DNA from: Streptomyces canus
GTDB lineage: Bacteria > Actinomycetota > Actinomycetes > Streptomycetales > Streptomycetaceae
Direction of reading: 5' to 3'
Length of the DNA: 64,000 nt
Assembly (NCBI RefSeq): GCF_041435015.1
Contig: NZ_CP107989.1
Span: 5,518,001-5,582,000, forward strand
The number at the start of each line of letters is the position of its first letter. Positions within the stretch are counted from its first letter, which is position 1. The position numbers and the translations under genes were made by a program. Shown here piece after piece: positions 8,632 to 16,389 of this stretch. The notes under the pieces were generated by a model. It was not told where the DNA came from. It did no database searches and saw only the letters and a list, made by a program, of their open reading frames with translations.

Positions 8632-8820
8632 TCAGAGGGCGGGTCCCGCGACCAGCAGGGCGAGCACCACGGCCCCGGTCGAACTGATCGCGGGGTTCTT
8701 GGCCTTGATGCCGATGGTGAGCAGAAGCATCCCGATGATGCCGCTGGCGCCGTACTTCCACTGCAGGGTCTGCTCGACGCCGACTACGAAGACGGCGGAG
8801 AGGAGGGCGAGGGCCGGCAT
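8632..8820 (-). CDS. 62-aa two-helix membrane protein paired with devA
   Basis: It begins MPALALLSAVFVVGVEQTLQWKYG from an ATG with AAGGGGGAA upstream. It is clearly a paralogue of 7308-7493 (QWKxG turn, MLLLTIGIKAKN helix, AVVLALLVA end). It lies between devE (stop 8596) and devA, divergent from devA. The repeated pairing of this small protein with a DevA-type regulator is the best clue to its role; no biochemical function can be read. Confidence 0.8.
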   Translation of the reverse strand: MPALALLSAVFVVGVEQTLQWKYGASGIIGMLLLTIGIKAKNPAISSTGAVVLALLVAGPAL

Positions 8821-8890
8821 GTTGGTTCCCCCTTCGGACTTACGGGCGGGCGAGGCGGGCGAGGAGGTAAAACTTCCGCCAACTCATCCA

Positions 8891-8905
8891 AGTTGGCAAC
8901 CAACT
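8891..8905. promoter_or_regulatory. Palindromic operator AGTTGG-CAA-CCAACT (devA module)
   Basis: A perfect 6-bp inverted repeat around CAA. It sits about 90 bp upstream of devA and 70 bp upstream of the divergent small gene, at the same relative place as the site at 7582-7598. Additional AACAACTT and GGAGTTGT half-sites lie closer to the devA -10. Confidence 0.7.
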
Positions 8906-8980
8906 CTGCCTATGTTGTCCCCACTTGGTGGGGGTTGATAAACAACTTCCAGACAACTCCCCATAGATGGATTGGAGTTG

Positions 8981-8986
8981 TAACGT
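8981..8986 (+). promoter_or_regulatory. -10 hexamer TAACGT of devA
   Basis: It ends 6 nt before the GTG at 8993. The whole block from the -10 through TTGGTCGTG is conserved with devE, which fixes the start of both genes. Confidence 0.6.
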
Positions 8987-8992
8987 TTGGTC

Positions 8993-9868
8993 GTGACCCA
9001 GGAGAACGTGGCAGTGAACGGCAGCAGAAGGCTCTCGCCCCAGGAAATCGCCGACACCCTGCGGGAACGCATCCGCGTGGGCGACCTCAGGGCCGGCGAC
9101 CGCCTCCCCACCCAGGCCGAACTCGCGGAGGAGTTCGGCGTGGAACGGGGCGCGGTCCGCCAAGCGCTGCGCGCACTGCAGGAGGACGGGTTGCTCAGCA
9201 ATGTGAGCAAGGGGAGCCCGCCGCGGATCGCGGAGCGGGTGCCCGGGCTGTCGGGGGAGCCGCAGCCGACGATGGTCGGCCTGGCCCCCCGCCTCACGGA
9301 GGCCTTCTCCAGCCCGCACGTCCGCATCGACGCGGCCTGCCTGACCTCGGAGACCCTGATGGTGGCCCTGAGCGAGCCGGTCCGCCTCATTCACGAGGGA
9401 CGGATCCACCCCGAGTCCATCGACGTCCGCATCCTGCTGCCCTCCCGCGACATCAACCTGGCCTTCCCGGTGCCGGTGGAGGCGCCCGACGACGACAACC
9501 CGGTCCACCAGCGCTGGCTGGAGATGCGTAACGCCCAGGGTCACGTCCTGCGACACAATCTCCGTTCCCTGCGCTCCTCCCACGGGATCGACGTCAAGGT
9601 CAGGTTCCGCGCCCTGCCGTTCACCCCGCCGGTGAAGCTGTACCTGCTCAACCACTCGGAGGCGTTGATCGCGTACTACATGGTCGCGCGCCGGGAGGAG
9701 GCCACGGATGCCGGAATGCTCGACATGTACGACGTCCTCGGCACGGAGTCGCTCCTCTTCTCCTTCGAGAAGAACGCCGGCGAGCGTGACGCCGCGTTCG
9801 TCGTGCAATCGCAGAAGTGGTTCGACGCCCTCTGGGAAACCATCACGACGGACCTGACACTCTCCTAG
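8993..9868 (+). CDS. devA: DevA, GntR-family regulator of aerial development
   Basis: It encodes 291 aa. The winged helix is at about 18-80 (PTQAELAEEFGVERGAVRQALRALQEDGLLSNVSKG). The effector domain has VRILLPSRDINLAFP, GIDVKVRFRALPFTPPVKLYLLN and WFDALWETI. It is collinear with the DevE-like protein throughout. In S. coelicolor DevA (SCO4190) is needed for proper aerial hyphae and is co-transcribed with devB; here the devA stop overlaps the devB GTG (TAGTG), the same arrangement. The GntR subclass is distinct from FadR and HutC effector folds. Confidence 0.87.
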   Translation: MTQENVAVNGSRRLSPQEIADTLRERIRVGDLRAGDRLPTQAELAEEFGVERGAVRQALRALQEDGLLSNVSKGSPPRIAERVPGLSGEPQPTMVGLAPRLTEAFSSPHVRIDAACLTSETLMVALSEPVRLIHEGRIHPESIDVRILLPSRDINLAFPVPVEAPDDDNPVHQRWLEMRNAQGHVLRHNLRSLRSSHGIDVKVRFRALPFTPPVKLYLLNHSEALIAYYMVARREEATDAGMLDMYDVLGTESLLFSFEKNAGERDAAFVVQSQKWFDALWETITTDLTLS

Positions 9869-10602
9869 TGACTCTTGAGAAGACGCACACTGAACCGGTG
9901 ACAGCAGAGACAGCACGACTCGCATCACTGGTCTCCTCCGCTCGGTACGTGCTCTGGGATCTGGACGGGCCGATCTGCCGGTTGTTCGCGGGGTATCCGG
10001 CACATCAGATAGCCGGTGAACTCGTGGGGAAGATCGACCAGTTGGGCATGGGCGCCCTGCTGACCGAGCAGGAACGATCCAGCAATGACCCCCAGGAAGC
10101 CCTGCGTGGCGTTCATGAACGACACCGGGGAAGTGACCTGGTCCTTGAGTTGGAGGAGTGGCTGACCCGGCGCGAACTGGCGGCTGTTCCCAAGGCGCGG
10201 CCCACCCCGTACGCCGACCCGCTGATCAGGACGTGGTCGTCGTATGGCGTCAGGTTCGCGATCACCACGAACAACGCCGCCCTCGCGGCGGCGGCGTACA
10301 TAGAGACCCGTGGGCTGGCGGTCTGCTTCCCCCATGTCTACGGCCGCACGCCGAACCTCGATCTGATGAAGCCGAACCCGCACTGCCTGGAAGAGGCGAT
10401 CAAGGCAATGGGAGCCGTTCCGTCGGGCACGCTGATGATCGGCGACGCCGCGACGGACCTCGCGGCCGCGCGCCGGGCGGGTGTCGCGTTCCTGGGCTAC
10501 GCGCGTAATGCGGACAAGGAGGGGCTCCTGAGGGACGCGGGAGCCGAGGTCGTCGTCCGCTCTCTGGAGCAAGTCCTGGACGTCCTGCGCAGCCCGTCCT
10601 GA
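9868..10602 (+). CDS. devB: DevB, HAD-superfamily hydrolase
   Basis: It encodes 244 aa from a GTG overlapping the devA stop by one base. HAD motifs: DLDG at residues 31-34 (nucleophile D31, acid D33), TTNNA (motif II), KPNPHCLE (motif III lysine) and GDAATD (motif IV). A helical cap lies between motifs I and II, as in phosphoglycolate-phosphatase-like C1 HADs. The substrate is unknown. Coupling to devA matches the devAB operon of S. coelicolor, where loss of devB also perturbs development. Confidence 0.87.
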   Translation: MTLEKTHTEPVTAETARLASLVSSARYVLWDLDGPICRLFAGYPAHQIAGELVGKIDQLGMGALLTEQERSSNDPQEALRGVHERHRGSDLVLELEEWLTRRELAAVPKARPTPYADPLIRTWSSYGVRFAITTNNAALAAAAYIETRGLAVCFPHVYGRTPNLDLMKPNPHCLEEAIKAMGAVPSGTLMIGDAATDLAAARRAGVAFLGYARNADKEGLLRDAGAEVVVRSLEQVLDVLRSPS

Positions 10603-10620
10603 GGCCGGTACGGTCGCGGG

Positions 10621-11394
10621 GCGAGCGAAGAGCGGGGCAAGGGAGCCACCATCCTGGCGACGTTGCGGTCCCGTATCTCCGGCGGCGAGTACCGGCCGGT
10701 CACCACCTGCCCCCGCAGCGCGCTCTGGCCGCGGAGTTCGACGTCTCGCGCGACACGATCCAGCGTGTGCTGGAGGAGCTGAAGACCGAGGGCTGGATCG
10801 CATCGCGCCAGGGCAGCGGCTCCAGGGTCCGAGCGGCGCTCCCCATTTCCCTGACGACGCAGGCGAAGGCTGCCCCGGCCGCATTGCACCGGGACCTTCG
10901 TCGCCCGCGCCTTCGCTCAACCGGTCGTGGAACTGGACGTCTTCACGTTCACCTCGGAGAGCCTCGACACCGCGCTCCGGATACTGCTGCCGTCCGACAC
11001 GATCGAGCTGCCGTATCCACGGGCCAGGTCGGCGCAGGAATCCGCCACCGCGGATGTGCAGGAGTTGGACCGGATCCTCCAGGTCCGGACCCGGGAGATC
11101 ATTCGGCGGCACACCTCGTCCGTGCGTAACGCCCTGCGCAACCTCAGGACGGACGGGCTGGTGGCGGACGTCTCGGTGAAAGTCCGCGAGGTGCCGCTCG
11201 TTCCGACGCGCAAGCTGTATCTGCGGCGCGGTGTCGAGGGGTTTCTGGGCCCGTACAAGATCGTGGAGCGCGCGATCCTGATGGACGACGACACCGAGAT
11301 GAATGCTTGGGACGTCCTGGGCCCGGGCTCGACCTTGATACGCCTCGACGTGGCGACTGCCGGCGACGTAACGAAGTGGGCACGGGGGCGTTAA
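10621..11394 (+). pseudogene. Frameshifted third DevA-like GntR regulator
   Basis: The pieces of one regulator lie in three frames. First ATILATLRSRISGGEYRP, with no start codon. After a missing base near 10698 comes LPPQRALAAEFDVSRDT and the rest of a winged helix to about 10860. After a second shift near 10885-10905 comes a DevA-type effector domain (AFAQPVVELDVFTFTSESLDTA... VPTRKLYLRRGVEGFLGPYKIVERA... NAWDVLG) ending at 11394. The effector part aligns by eye with FALPFTPPVKLYLLN...MYDVLG of DevA. Both breaks would have to be sequencing errors for it to be intact. It lies 18 bp after devB. Confidence 0.72.
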
Positions 11395-11545
11395 AAGCTC
11401 CGGCAAGGCCCAGACATGTCCGACACGTGTCGCTCCAAAGGGCGCATTAAGGCCTTGTGAACGGGCGCGGGCCGCTATCGTGTGCCTCAATTTTCTTGGA
11501 TGCGCAGCACTTTGGATGTTTAGAACTAGCGTGGCAGGAGCATGA
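11395..11545. other. Short spacer with nested palindromes before the double-kinase gene
   Basis: Contains GACATGTC (11413-11420) directly followed by GACACGTGTC (11422-11431), two adjacent self-complementary blocks that could be an operator, and an AGGAG ribosome site at 11536-11540 for the next gene. No gene is seen. Confidence 0.4.
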
Positions 11546-13507
11546 GTGGCGATCGGGGCTTGGCCTGACCGCGGGGGCGAAGTCCGGGATGCCGTTCTTA
11601 CGGCATTTCGCAGGAATGGGTACATCGGTGAGATCTCCGTGCGAACGCCGGCGGTCTCCTCCGGGCCAGGGGCCGAGGTGCTGGCCAAAACCTGCCCGCC
11701 CGACAAGCCCATCGACTCCTTGGTCGTCGGCCTCCTGACCCGGTTCCTCACACGTCTGGGCCTCGTGCGCAAGGACGCACTGCCCCCGCTGCCGGCCGAG
11801 TGGTCGCGCAACGAAAGGGACAGCCGGGCCTATCTGGACACGCTCGTGCGGCATGCGAAGGAGCGGATGTTCGCTCCCGACTGGACTGCGATTGGCGGGC
11901 TGTTCGCCGTGCTCGGCGTACCGGGCGACGCGCTGGCCCGGTACGCCGAGCAGGTTCCCGCATTGTCCCGCCGCCCCTACGGCCTCCTGCTCACCAACCT
12001 CACCCGGGACAACGTGATCGTCCTGGAGGATCCCAAGCTCTCGGTGGCCCGTCTCGACTGGACCTCGGCGTCGTACGGAGACCCACTGCACGGTCTCGCC
12101 AGCTACGTGGTGCGGATGCGCTACCCCGAGTACCAAGTGGACGAGGTCGTCCAGGAGTGGGCGTCCGAGATGCGGCGCACCAGGCCCCTCGCCGTCAGCG
12201 GTCTCGGCCGGGACTTCCGGTACTACGTCGACTTCGAGCGCATCCACGCCGCGTACGACGACGTGATCCGCGCGGCGAAGTCCCTCGGCGACTCGGTCGA
12301 GGACCGTCGCCTGCTGTCGGCGGCCGCCGACATCGGTACGGCCCTGGAGCGTGCGACCGGCCTGCTCGGCATGTCCGAGGTACCGCCCGAGAAGGAGATC
12401 GCGGACGCCCTCTTCCGCTGGCAGGCCGCGCGCCTCGCGCAGGGGGGCGCGAAGGTGCCGGACGCGCTGTTCCGGTGGCGGCGCGATGACCGTGTCCCCG
12501 AGCGGGACGACTTCCCGTCGGACCTGGTGCGCCGTGCGCTGGCGGTGGAGGGCGTCGCCCCGGCCGACCGGGTCTTCCGCGGGACGGCTCACCTCAACAC
12601 CGTCGTCGACCTGGAGGAGGCTCCGGGACCCGTGGTGGTTCGTCGCGAAACCGCGGCGGCTCCTCGCCGTGAGCAAGGACTCCTCCCGGAACACGCCGTG
12701 CTGCAGGTGATCGAGCGGTCCGGCGCGCAGATCCGGGCACCGCGAATCCTGGCGCTCGGGTATGACGATCGCGGGCGCCACTTCGCGATCCACACGTTCG
12801 AGGGCCCCAAGGGCCTGGCTCCTCAGCATCCCGTGGACGGTTTGCTGCCCGCCGAGGCGGACGAACTCGTCGACGAACTCGCCGCGCTCGCGAAGGTGGA
12901 CCACTCGTCCTTGCCGTCCGACGAGCCGAAGGGGGGCTTCTACCGCTGGCTGGCCGAACGGCTCGCCGGCTTCGTCGACGACCTCCCCACCGAGACCTTG
13001 CAGGCCGCCGACCGACGGGGGTTGCCGGACGGCCAAGTGCTCCGGCGGATCCTCGGCCGTTACGAGGTGACCGAGCGCACCCCGGTTCTGCTGCACGGCG
13101 ACCTCAACCCCTGGAATCTGGTGCGTGCCGGTCGCCGGGGAGGGCTGACGATCATCGACTGGGAGATGGGGATGATCGGCGACCCCCTGTACGACCTCGT
13201 ACGCCATCTGCATCTGACGCCGACGCGCACGGAGATGCGGATGCGTATGTTCGAGCGCTGGAGCAGGAAGCTTCCTTCCGACTGTGTCGAGGGGTGGGAG
13301 CGTGACTGGCGCGTCTACCGCTGGATCGAACAGATTCGCTCGGCCTACGTCGACCTGGACCGGATGACGACAGGGGCCGCGCTGAGCACCCCGAACGTAC
13401 GGCGGGCCGTCGACGCGTACGAGATGACCCTGTCCGCCGCGACCGGCTCGCTCGGGCTGCGCAGGCGGGTCGTGCCGAAGGCACCCGCCTCGCTCAGGGC
13501 GTCCTGA
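11546..13507 (+). CDS. Tandem APH/choline-kinase-fold protein: degenerate domain followed by an intact one
   Basis: It encodes 653 aa from a GTG with AGGAG 5 nt upstream. The second half (about 315-653) is a complete phosphotransferase: HGDLNPWN at 517-524 (Brenner motif) and IIDWEMGMIGDPLYDLV (metal-binding D). The first half repeats the pattern in decayed form: LTNLTRDN at 149-156 where HxDxxxxN is expected, then LDWTSASYGDPLHGLASY at 170-187. Loss of the catalytic His and Asp suggests a pseudokinase fused to an active kinase. The substrate (antibiotic, sugar, choline or other) cannot be told. It stands alone downstream of the devA cluster. Confidence 0.8.
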   Translation: MAIGAWPDRGGEVRDAVLTAFRRNGYIGEISVRTPAVSSGPGAEVLAKTCPPDKPIDSLVVGLLTRFLTRLGLVRKDALPPLPAEWSRNERDSRAYLDTLVRHAKERMFAPDWTAIGGLFAVLGVPGDALARYAEQVPALSRRPYGLLLTNLTRDNVIVLEDPKLSVARLDWTSASYGDPLHGLASYVVRMRYPEYQVDEVVQEWASEMRRTRPLAVSGLGRDFRYYVDFERIHAAYDDVIRAAKSLGDSVEDRRLLSAAADIGTALERATGLLGMSEVPPEKEIADALFRWQAARLAQGGAKVPDALFRWRRDDRVPERDDFPSDLVRRALAVEGVAPADRVFRGTAHLNTVVDLEEAPGPVVVRRETAAAPRREQGLLPEHAVLQVIERSGAQIRAPRILALGYDDRGRHFAIHTFEGPKGLAPQHPVDGLLPAEADELVDELAALAKVDHSSLPSDEPKGGFYRWLAERLAGFVDDLPTETLQAADRRGLPDGQVLRRILGRYEVTERTPVLLHGDLNPWNLVRAGRRGGLTIIDWEMGMIGDPLYDLVRHLHLTPTRTEMRMRMFERWSRKLPSDCVEGWERDWRVYRWIEQIRSAYVDLDRMTTGAALSTPNVRRAVDAYEMTLSAATGSLGLRRRVVPKAPASLRAS

Positions 13508-13537
13508 CTCCCGGTCCCGGTGCGTAGGCTCACGGCC

Positions 13538-14146
13538 ATGAATGACCTCGGCCTGCGCCAGCGCAAGAAGCAGCGGATGTACGAGAACCTGTCGGAGATC
13601 GCCATCCGTCTCTTCCTGGAGAAGGGTTTCGACGCCGTCTCCGTGGCCGAGATCGCCGCCGCCGCCGAGATCTCCAAGCCCACCCTCTTCCGGTACTTCC
13701 CGGCCAAGGAGGACCTCGTCCTCCACCGGATCGCCGATCACGAGGACGAGGCGGCGCGGGTGGTGGTCGAATCCGACGAGCCGCCCCTTGCCGCCCTCCG
13801 GCAGCATTTCCTCGACGGGCTGGAGCGGGACGATCCCGTCACCGGGCTCAACGATCACCCCGGCGTCCTCGCCTTCCACTCGCTGCTCTACGGCACCCCC
13901 GCCCTGGTCGCCCGTGCCCACGGGCACCTGGAGCGGCAGGAGGCCGCGCTCGCCGACGTGCTCGGGGGCGATCTCGACGCGCGGCTGGCGGCGGGGCAGA
14001 TCATCGCCGTGCGGCGGATTCTCGCCATGGAGAACTGGCGGCGGATCGCCAAGGGGGAGACGGTCGAGGACGTGCGCGGGGATGCCGTGGCCGCGGCCGA
14101 GCGGGCCTTCCGGGGGCTGGCGGACGGTCTGCCGTGGCTCAGCTGA
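13538..14146 (+). CDS. TetR-family transcriptional regulator
   Basis: It encodes 202 aa from the ATG at 13538; TAGGCT at 13525-13530 ends 7 nt upstream (leaderless). The N-terminal TetR helix-turn-helix is at about 10-58 (AIRLFLEKGFDAVSVAEIAAAAEISKPTLFRYFPAKEDL). The C-terminal domain is the all-helical ligand or dimer domain. Its target is not evident; the near-palindrome at 14154-14173 just downstream, before the next gene, is one candidate operator. It is convergent or divergent with no gene, so regulation of the helD-like gene is only a proximity argument. Confidence 0.88.
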   Translation: MNDLGLRQRKKQRMYENLSEIAIRLFLEKGFDAVSVAEIAAAAEISKPTLFRYFPAKEDLVLHRIADHEDEAARVVVESDEPPLAALRQHFLDGLERDDPVTGLNDHPGVLAFHSLLYGTPALVARAHGHLERQEAALADVLGGDLDARLAAGQIIAVRRILAMENWRRIAKGETVEDVRGDAVAAAERAFRGLADGLPWLS

Positions 14147-14153
14147 ATAAGAG

Positions 14154-14173
14154 CGGGTAAAAGATTTAACCCG
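14154..14173. promoter_or_regulatory. Near-palindrome CGGGT...ACCCG upstream of the HelD-like gene
   Basis: A 20-bp A/T-cored imperfect inverted repeat (CGGGTAAA then TTTAACCCG) 17 bp before the -10 TACGCT (14190-14195). The position overlaps the expected -35 region, as for a repressor site. Confidence 0.4.
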
Positions 14174-14202
14174 GTTTCATTTTCTCGCGTACGCTCGTCC
14201 CC

Positions 14203-16263
14203 ATGACGTCAGCCGACCCCGCCAACCGGGCCCACCCGCCCCATCCCGCCCTGAAAGAGGCCCTCCACCGCGAGCGCATCCACCACGACCGTTGCCGTAC
14301 CGCCCTCGCCGCCATGATCGACGGCGCCCAGGAGCAGGTCGTCGTCGGCGAGGACGTCTCCGCTTCCGGGGCGGACGCCGAGGTGCTCGGGTATCAGCTG
14401 CGCAGTCAGGCCAAGGAGATGCGGGAGCTGCCCGAAGGGCCCCTGTTCTTCGGGAAGCTGGACTTCGACCGCGGCGACCATGCCGGGCAGGCGTATCACC
14501 TGGGCCGGCTGCGGATCACCGAACATCCCGCCGCCCCGCCCCTCGTCGTCGACTGGCGTGCCCCCGTCTCCCGCGCCTTCTACCAGGCGAGCGCCCGCGA
14601 TCCGCAGGGTGTCGCGGTGCGGCGCCGGTTCGGGTGGGCGCCGGGGAGCAAGGGGGCGTCCGCCGATCTCACCGGGCTGGAGGACGAACACCTCCGGGAC
14701 GGCGGGCCGCCGCAGGTCAGCGACATCGTCGCCCGGGAGATCGAACGGCCCCGGGTCGGGCCCATGCGGGACATCGCGGCCACCATCCAGCCCGAGCAGG
14801 ACGATCTCGTACGAGGGGACCTCGCCGTTTCGGTGTGTGTGCAGGGGGCTCCGGGCACCGGCAAGACCGCCGTCGGGCTGCACCGGGCCGCCTATCTCCT
14901 CTACACCCACCCGCAGCGGATGCGGCGCGGTGGGCTCCTCGTCCTCGGGCCCAACCGGACCTTCCTCTCCTACATCGCGCAGGTGCTGCCCGCGCTCGGC
15001 GAGACCGGCGTACGGCAGTCCACGCTCCAGGACGAGATCGCCCGCCACCCGGTCACCGCCACCGACGCCCACCCCACCGCCGTCCTCAAGCACGACCCCC
15101 GGATGGCGGAGGTGCTGCGCCGGGCGCTGTACGCGCGGGTGTCGACCGCGCAGGTCGACTCGCTGGAGATCAAGGACGGTTCGTACCAGTGGCGGGTCGG
15201 GGCCGGTGGACTCGCGCGGATCGTGGCGGACGTACGGGAGGAGGAACCGCCGTACTCGACCGGACGGGAGCGGGTGCGCAGCCGGGTGGTGCGGAGTGTG
15301 CAGCTGCAGGCCGAGCGGCGGGCCGGGCCGCAGAACGGTGCGTGGGTGCAGCGGGTCTCGCGGTCCCGGGTGCTCGGGGCGTTCCTCGACACCGTGTGGC
15401 CCAAGGCGCGGCCCGAGGAAGTAGTGACCGAACTGCTCACTGACCGCGAGGAGTTGGCGGCCGCCGCCGACGGGATCCTCGACTCCGAGGAGCAGAAGAA
15501 CCTGCTGTGGACCAAGCCGCCGCGGTCGTGGAAGTCGGCGCGCTGGTCGGCCGCCGATCTGGTGCTGCTCGACGAGGTCGCCGGGCTCGTGGAGCATCCT
15601 GAGGGATACGGCCATCTCGTCGTGGACGAGGCGCAGGACCTGTCGCCCATGGAGTGCCGGGCGATCGCCCGCCGGGCCCGTTTCGGGTCGGTCACCGTGC
15701 TCGGTGACCTGGCGCAGGCGACCACGCCCTGGGCGGCCAGCTCGTGGCACACCGTCCTGCGCCATCTCGGCAAACCGGACGCGGCCGTCGTACCGCTGAC
15801 CATCGGGTTCCGTGTCCCGCAGGCCGTCGTCCAGCTCGCCAACCGGCTCCTCGCGCAGCTGGACGTGGCGGTGCCGGAGGGGCGGTCCCTGCGCGGGGAC
15901 GGGGAGTTGAGCATGCGCCCCACATCCCTGGACGCCTTGCCGGGAGCGGTCGTGGACGCCGTACGGGAATCGCTCGCGCACGAGGGCTCGGTGGGGGTCG
16001 TCGCCGCCGACGCCGATGTGGAACGCGTACGGCAGGCCCTCGACGCGGCCGGCATCGCCACCGCCGGACCGGACGAGCTCGGTGCGCGGGTGAGTGTCGT
16101 ACCGGCCGGTGTGGTCAAGGGACTCGAGTACGACCATGTCGTGGCCGTCGAGCCGGCCGTGATCGCGGAAGCGGAGGAGCGCGGGCTGCACCGGCTGTAT
16201 GTCGTGCTGACCCGGGCGGTGTCACGGCTGGTGGTGGTGCACGGGCGGCCACTGCCGTTCTAG
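14203..16263 (+). CDS. HelD/HelR-like UvrD-family ATPase (RNA polymerase recycling)
   Basis: It encodes 686 aa. Walker A is APGTGKT at about 216-222, Walker B/motif II is DEAQD near 475, and the C-terminal motifs VVKGLEYDHVVAVEP and LYVVLTRAVSRLVVVHG are those of superfamily 1 UvrD/HelD proteins. An N-terminal helical arm and the RITEHPAAPPLVVDWRAPVSRAFYQA segment are typical of HelD-class proteins, which enter the RNAP channels and release stalled complexes; the HelR subgroup displaces rifamycins. I see no rifamycin-associated element upstream, so rifamycin induction is not supported. TACGCT 7 nt before the ATG implies a leaderless start. Confidence 0.85.
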   Translation: MTSADPANRAHPPHPALKEALHRERIHHDRCRTALAAMIDGAQEQVVVGEDVSASGADAEVLGYQLRSQAKEMRELPEGPLFFGKLDFDRGDHAGQAYHLGRLRITEHPAAPPLVVDWRAPVSRAFYQASARDPQGVAVRRRFGWAPGSKGASADLTGLEDEHLRDGGPPQVSDIVAREIERPRVGPMRDIAATIQPEQDDLVRGDLAVSVCVQGAPGTGKTAVGLHRAAYLLYTHPQRMRRGGLLVLGPNRTFLSYIAQVLPALGETGVRQSTLQDEIARHPVTATDAHPTAVLKHDPRMAEVLRRALYARVSTAQVDSLEIKDGSYQWRVGAGGLARIVADVREEEPPYSTGRERVRSRVVRSVQLQAERRAGPQNGAWVQRVSRSRVLGAFLDTVWPKARPEEVVTELLTDREELAAAADGILDSEEQKNLLWTKPPRSWKSARWSAADLVLLDEVAGLVEHPEGYGHLVVDEAQDLSPMECRAIARRARFGSVTVLGDLAQATTPWAASSWHTVLRHLGKPDAAVVPLTIGFRVPQAVVQLANRLLAQLDVAVPEGRSLRGDGELSMRPTSLDALPGAVVDAVRESLAHEGSVGVVAADADVERVRQALDAAGIATAGPDELGARVSVVPAGVVKGLEYDHVVAVEPAVIAEAEERGLHRLYVVLTRAVSRLVVVHGRPLPF

Positions 16264-16337
16264 CGCGGTGGCGGCCGACCGTGGGTGGCCGGGTGACGGG
16301 CCACCCGTGGAGAGCCCCGTGACGGCGGCCACCGCGC
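16263..16337. terminator. Long hairpin between convergent helD-like and Ddn-hemerythrin genes
   Basis: The outer arms GCGCGGTGGC (16263-16272) and GCCACCGCGC (16328-16337) enclose an inner GGGTGGCC/GGCCACCC stem. It is followed on the plus strand by CAAAAC rather than a T-run. It is placed between converging genes. Confidence 0.6.
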
Positions 16338-16389
16338 CAAAACGGCGGCGGCCGCCTGTCGTGGGTCAGGCGCGGTGGCCCGCCGCGGG

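Noticed and set aside
14140..14202. Rifamycin-associated element for a HelR-type gene
   Set aside because: The leader has only an A/T-cored imperfect palindrome, not the G/C-rich 19-bp element, so rifamycin-specific control is not claimed.
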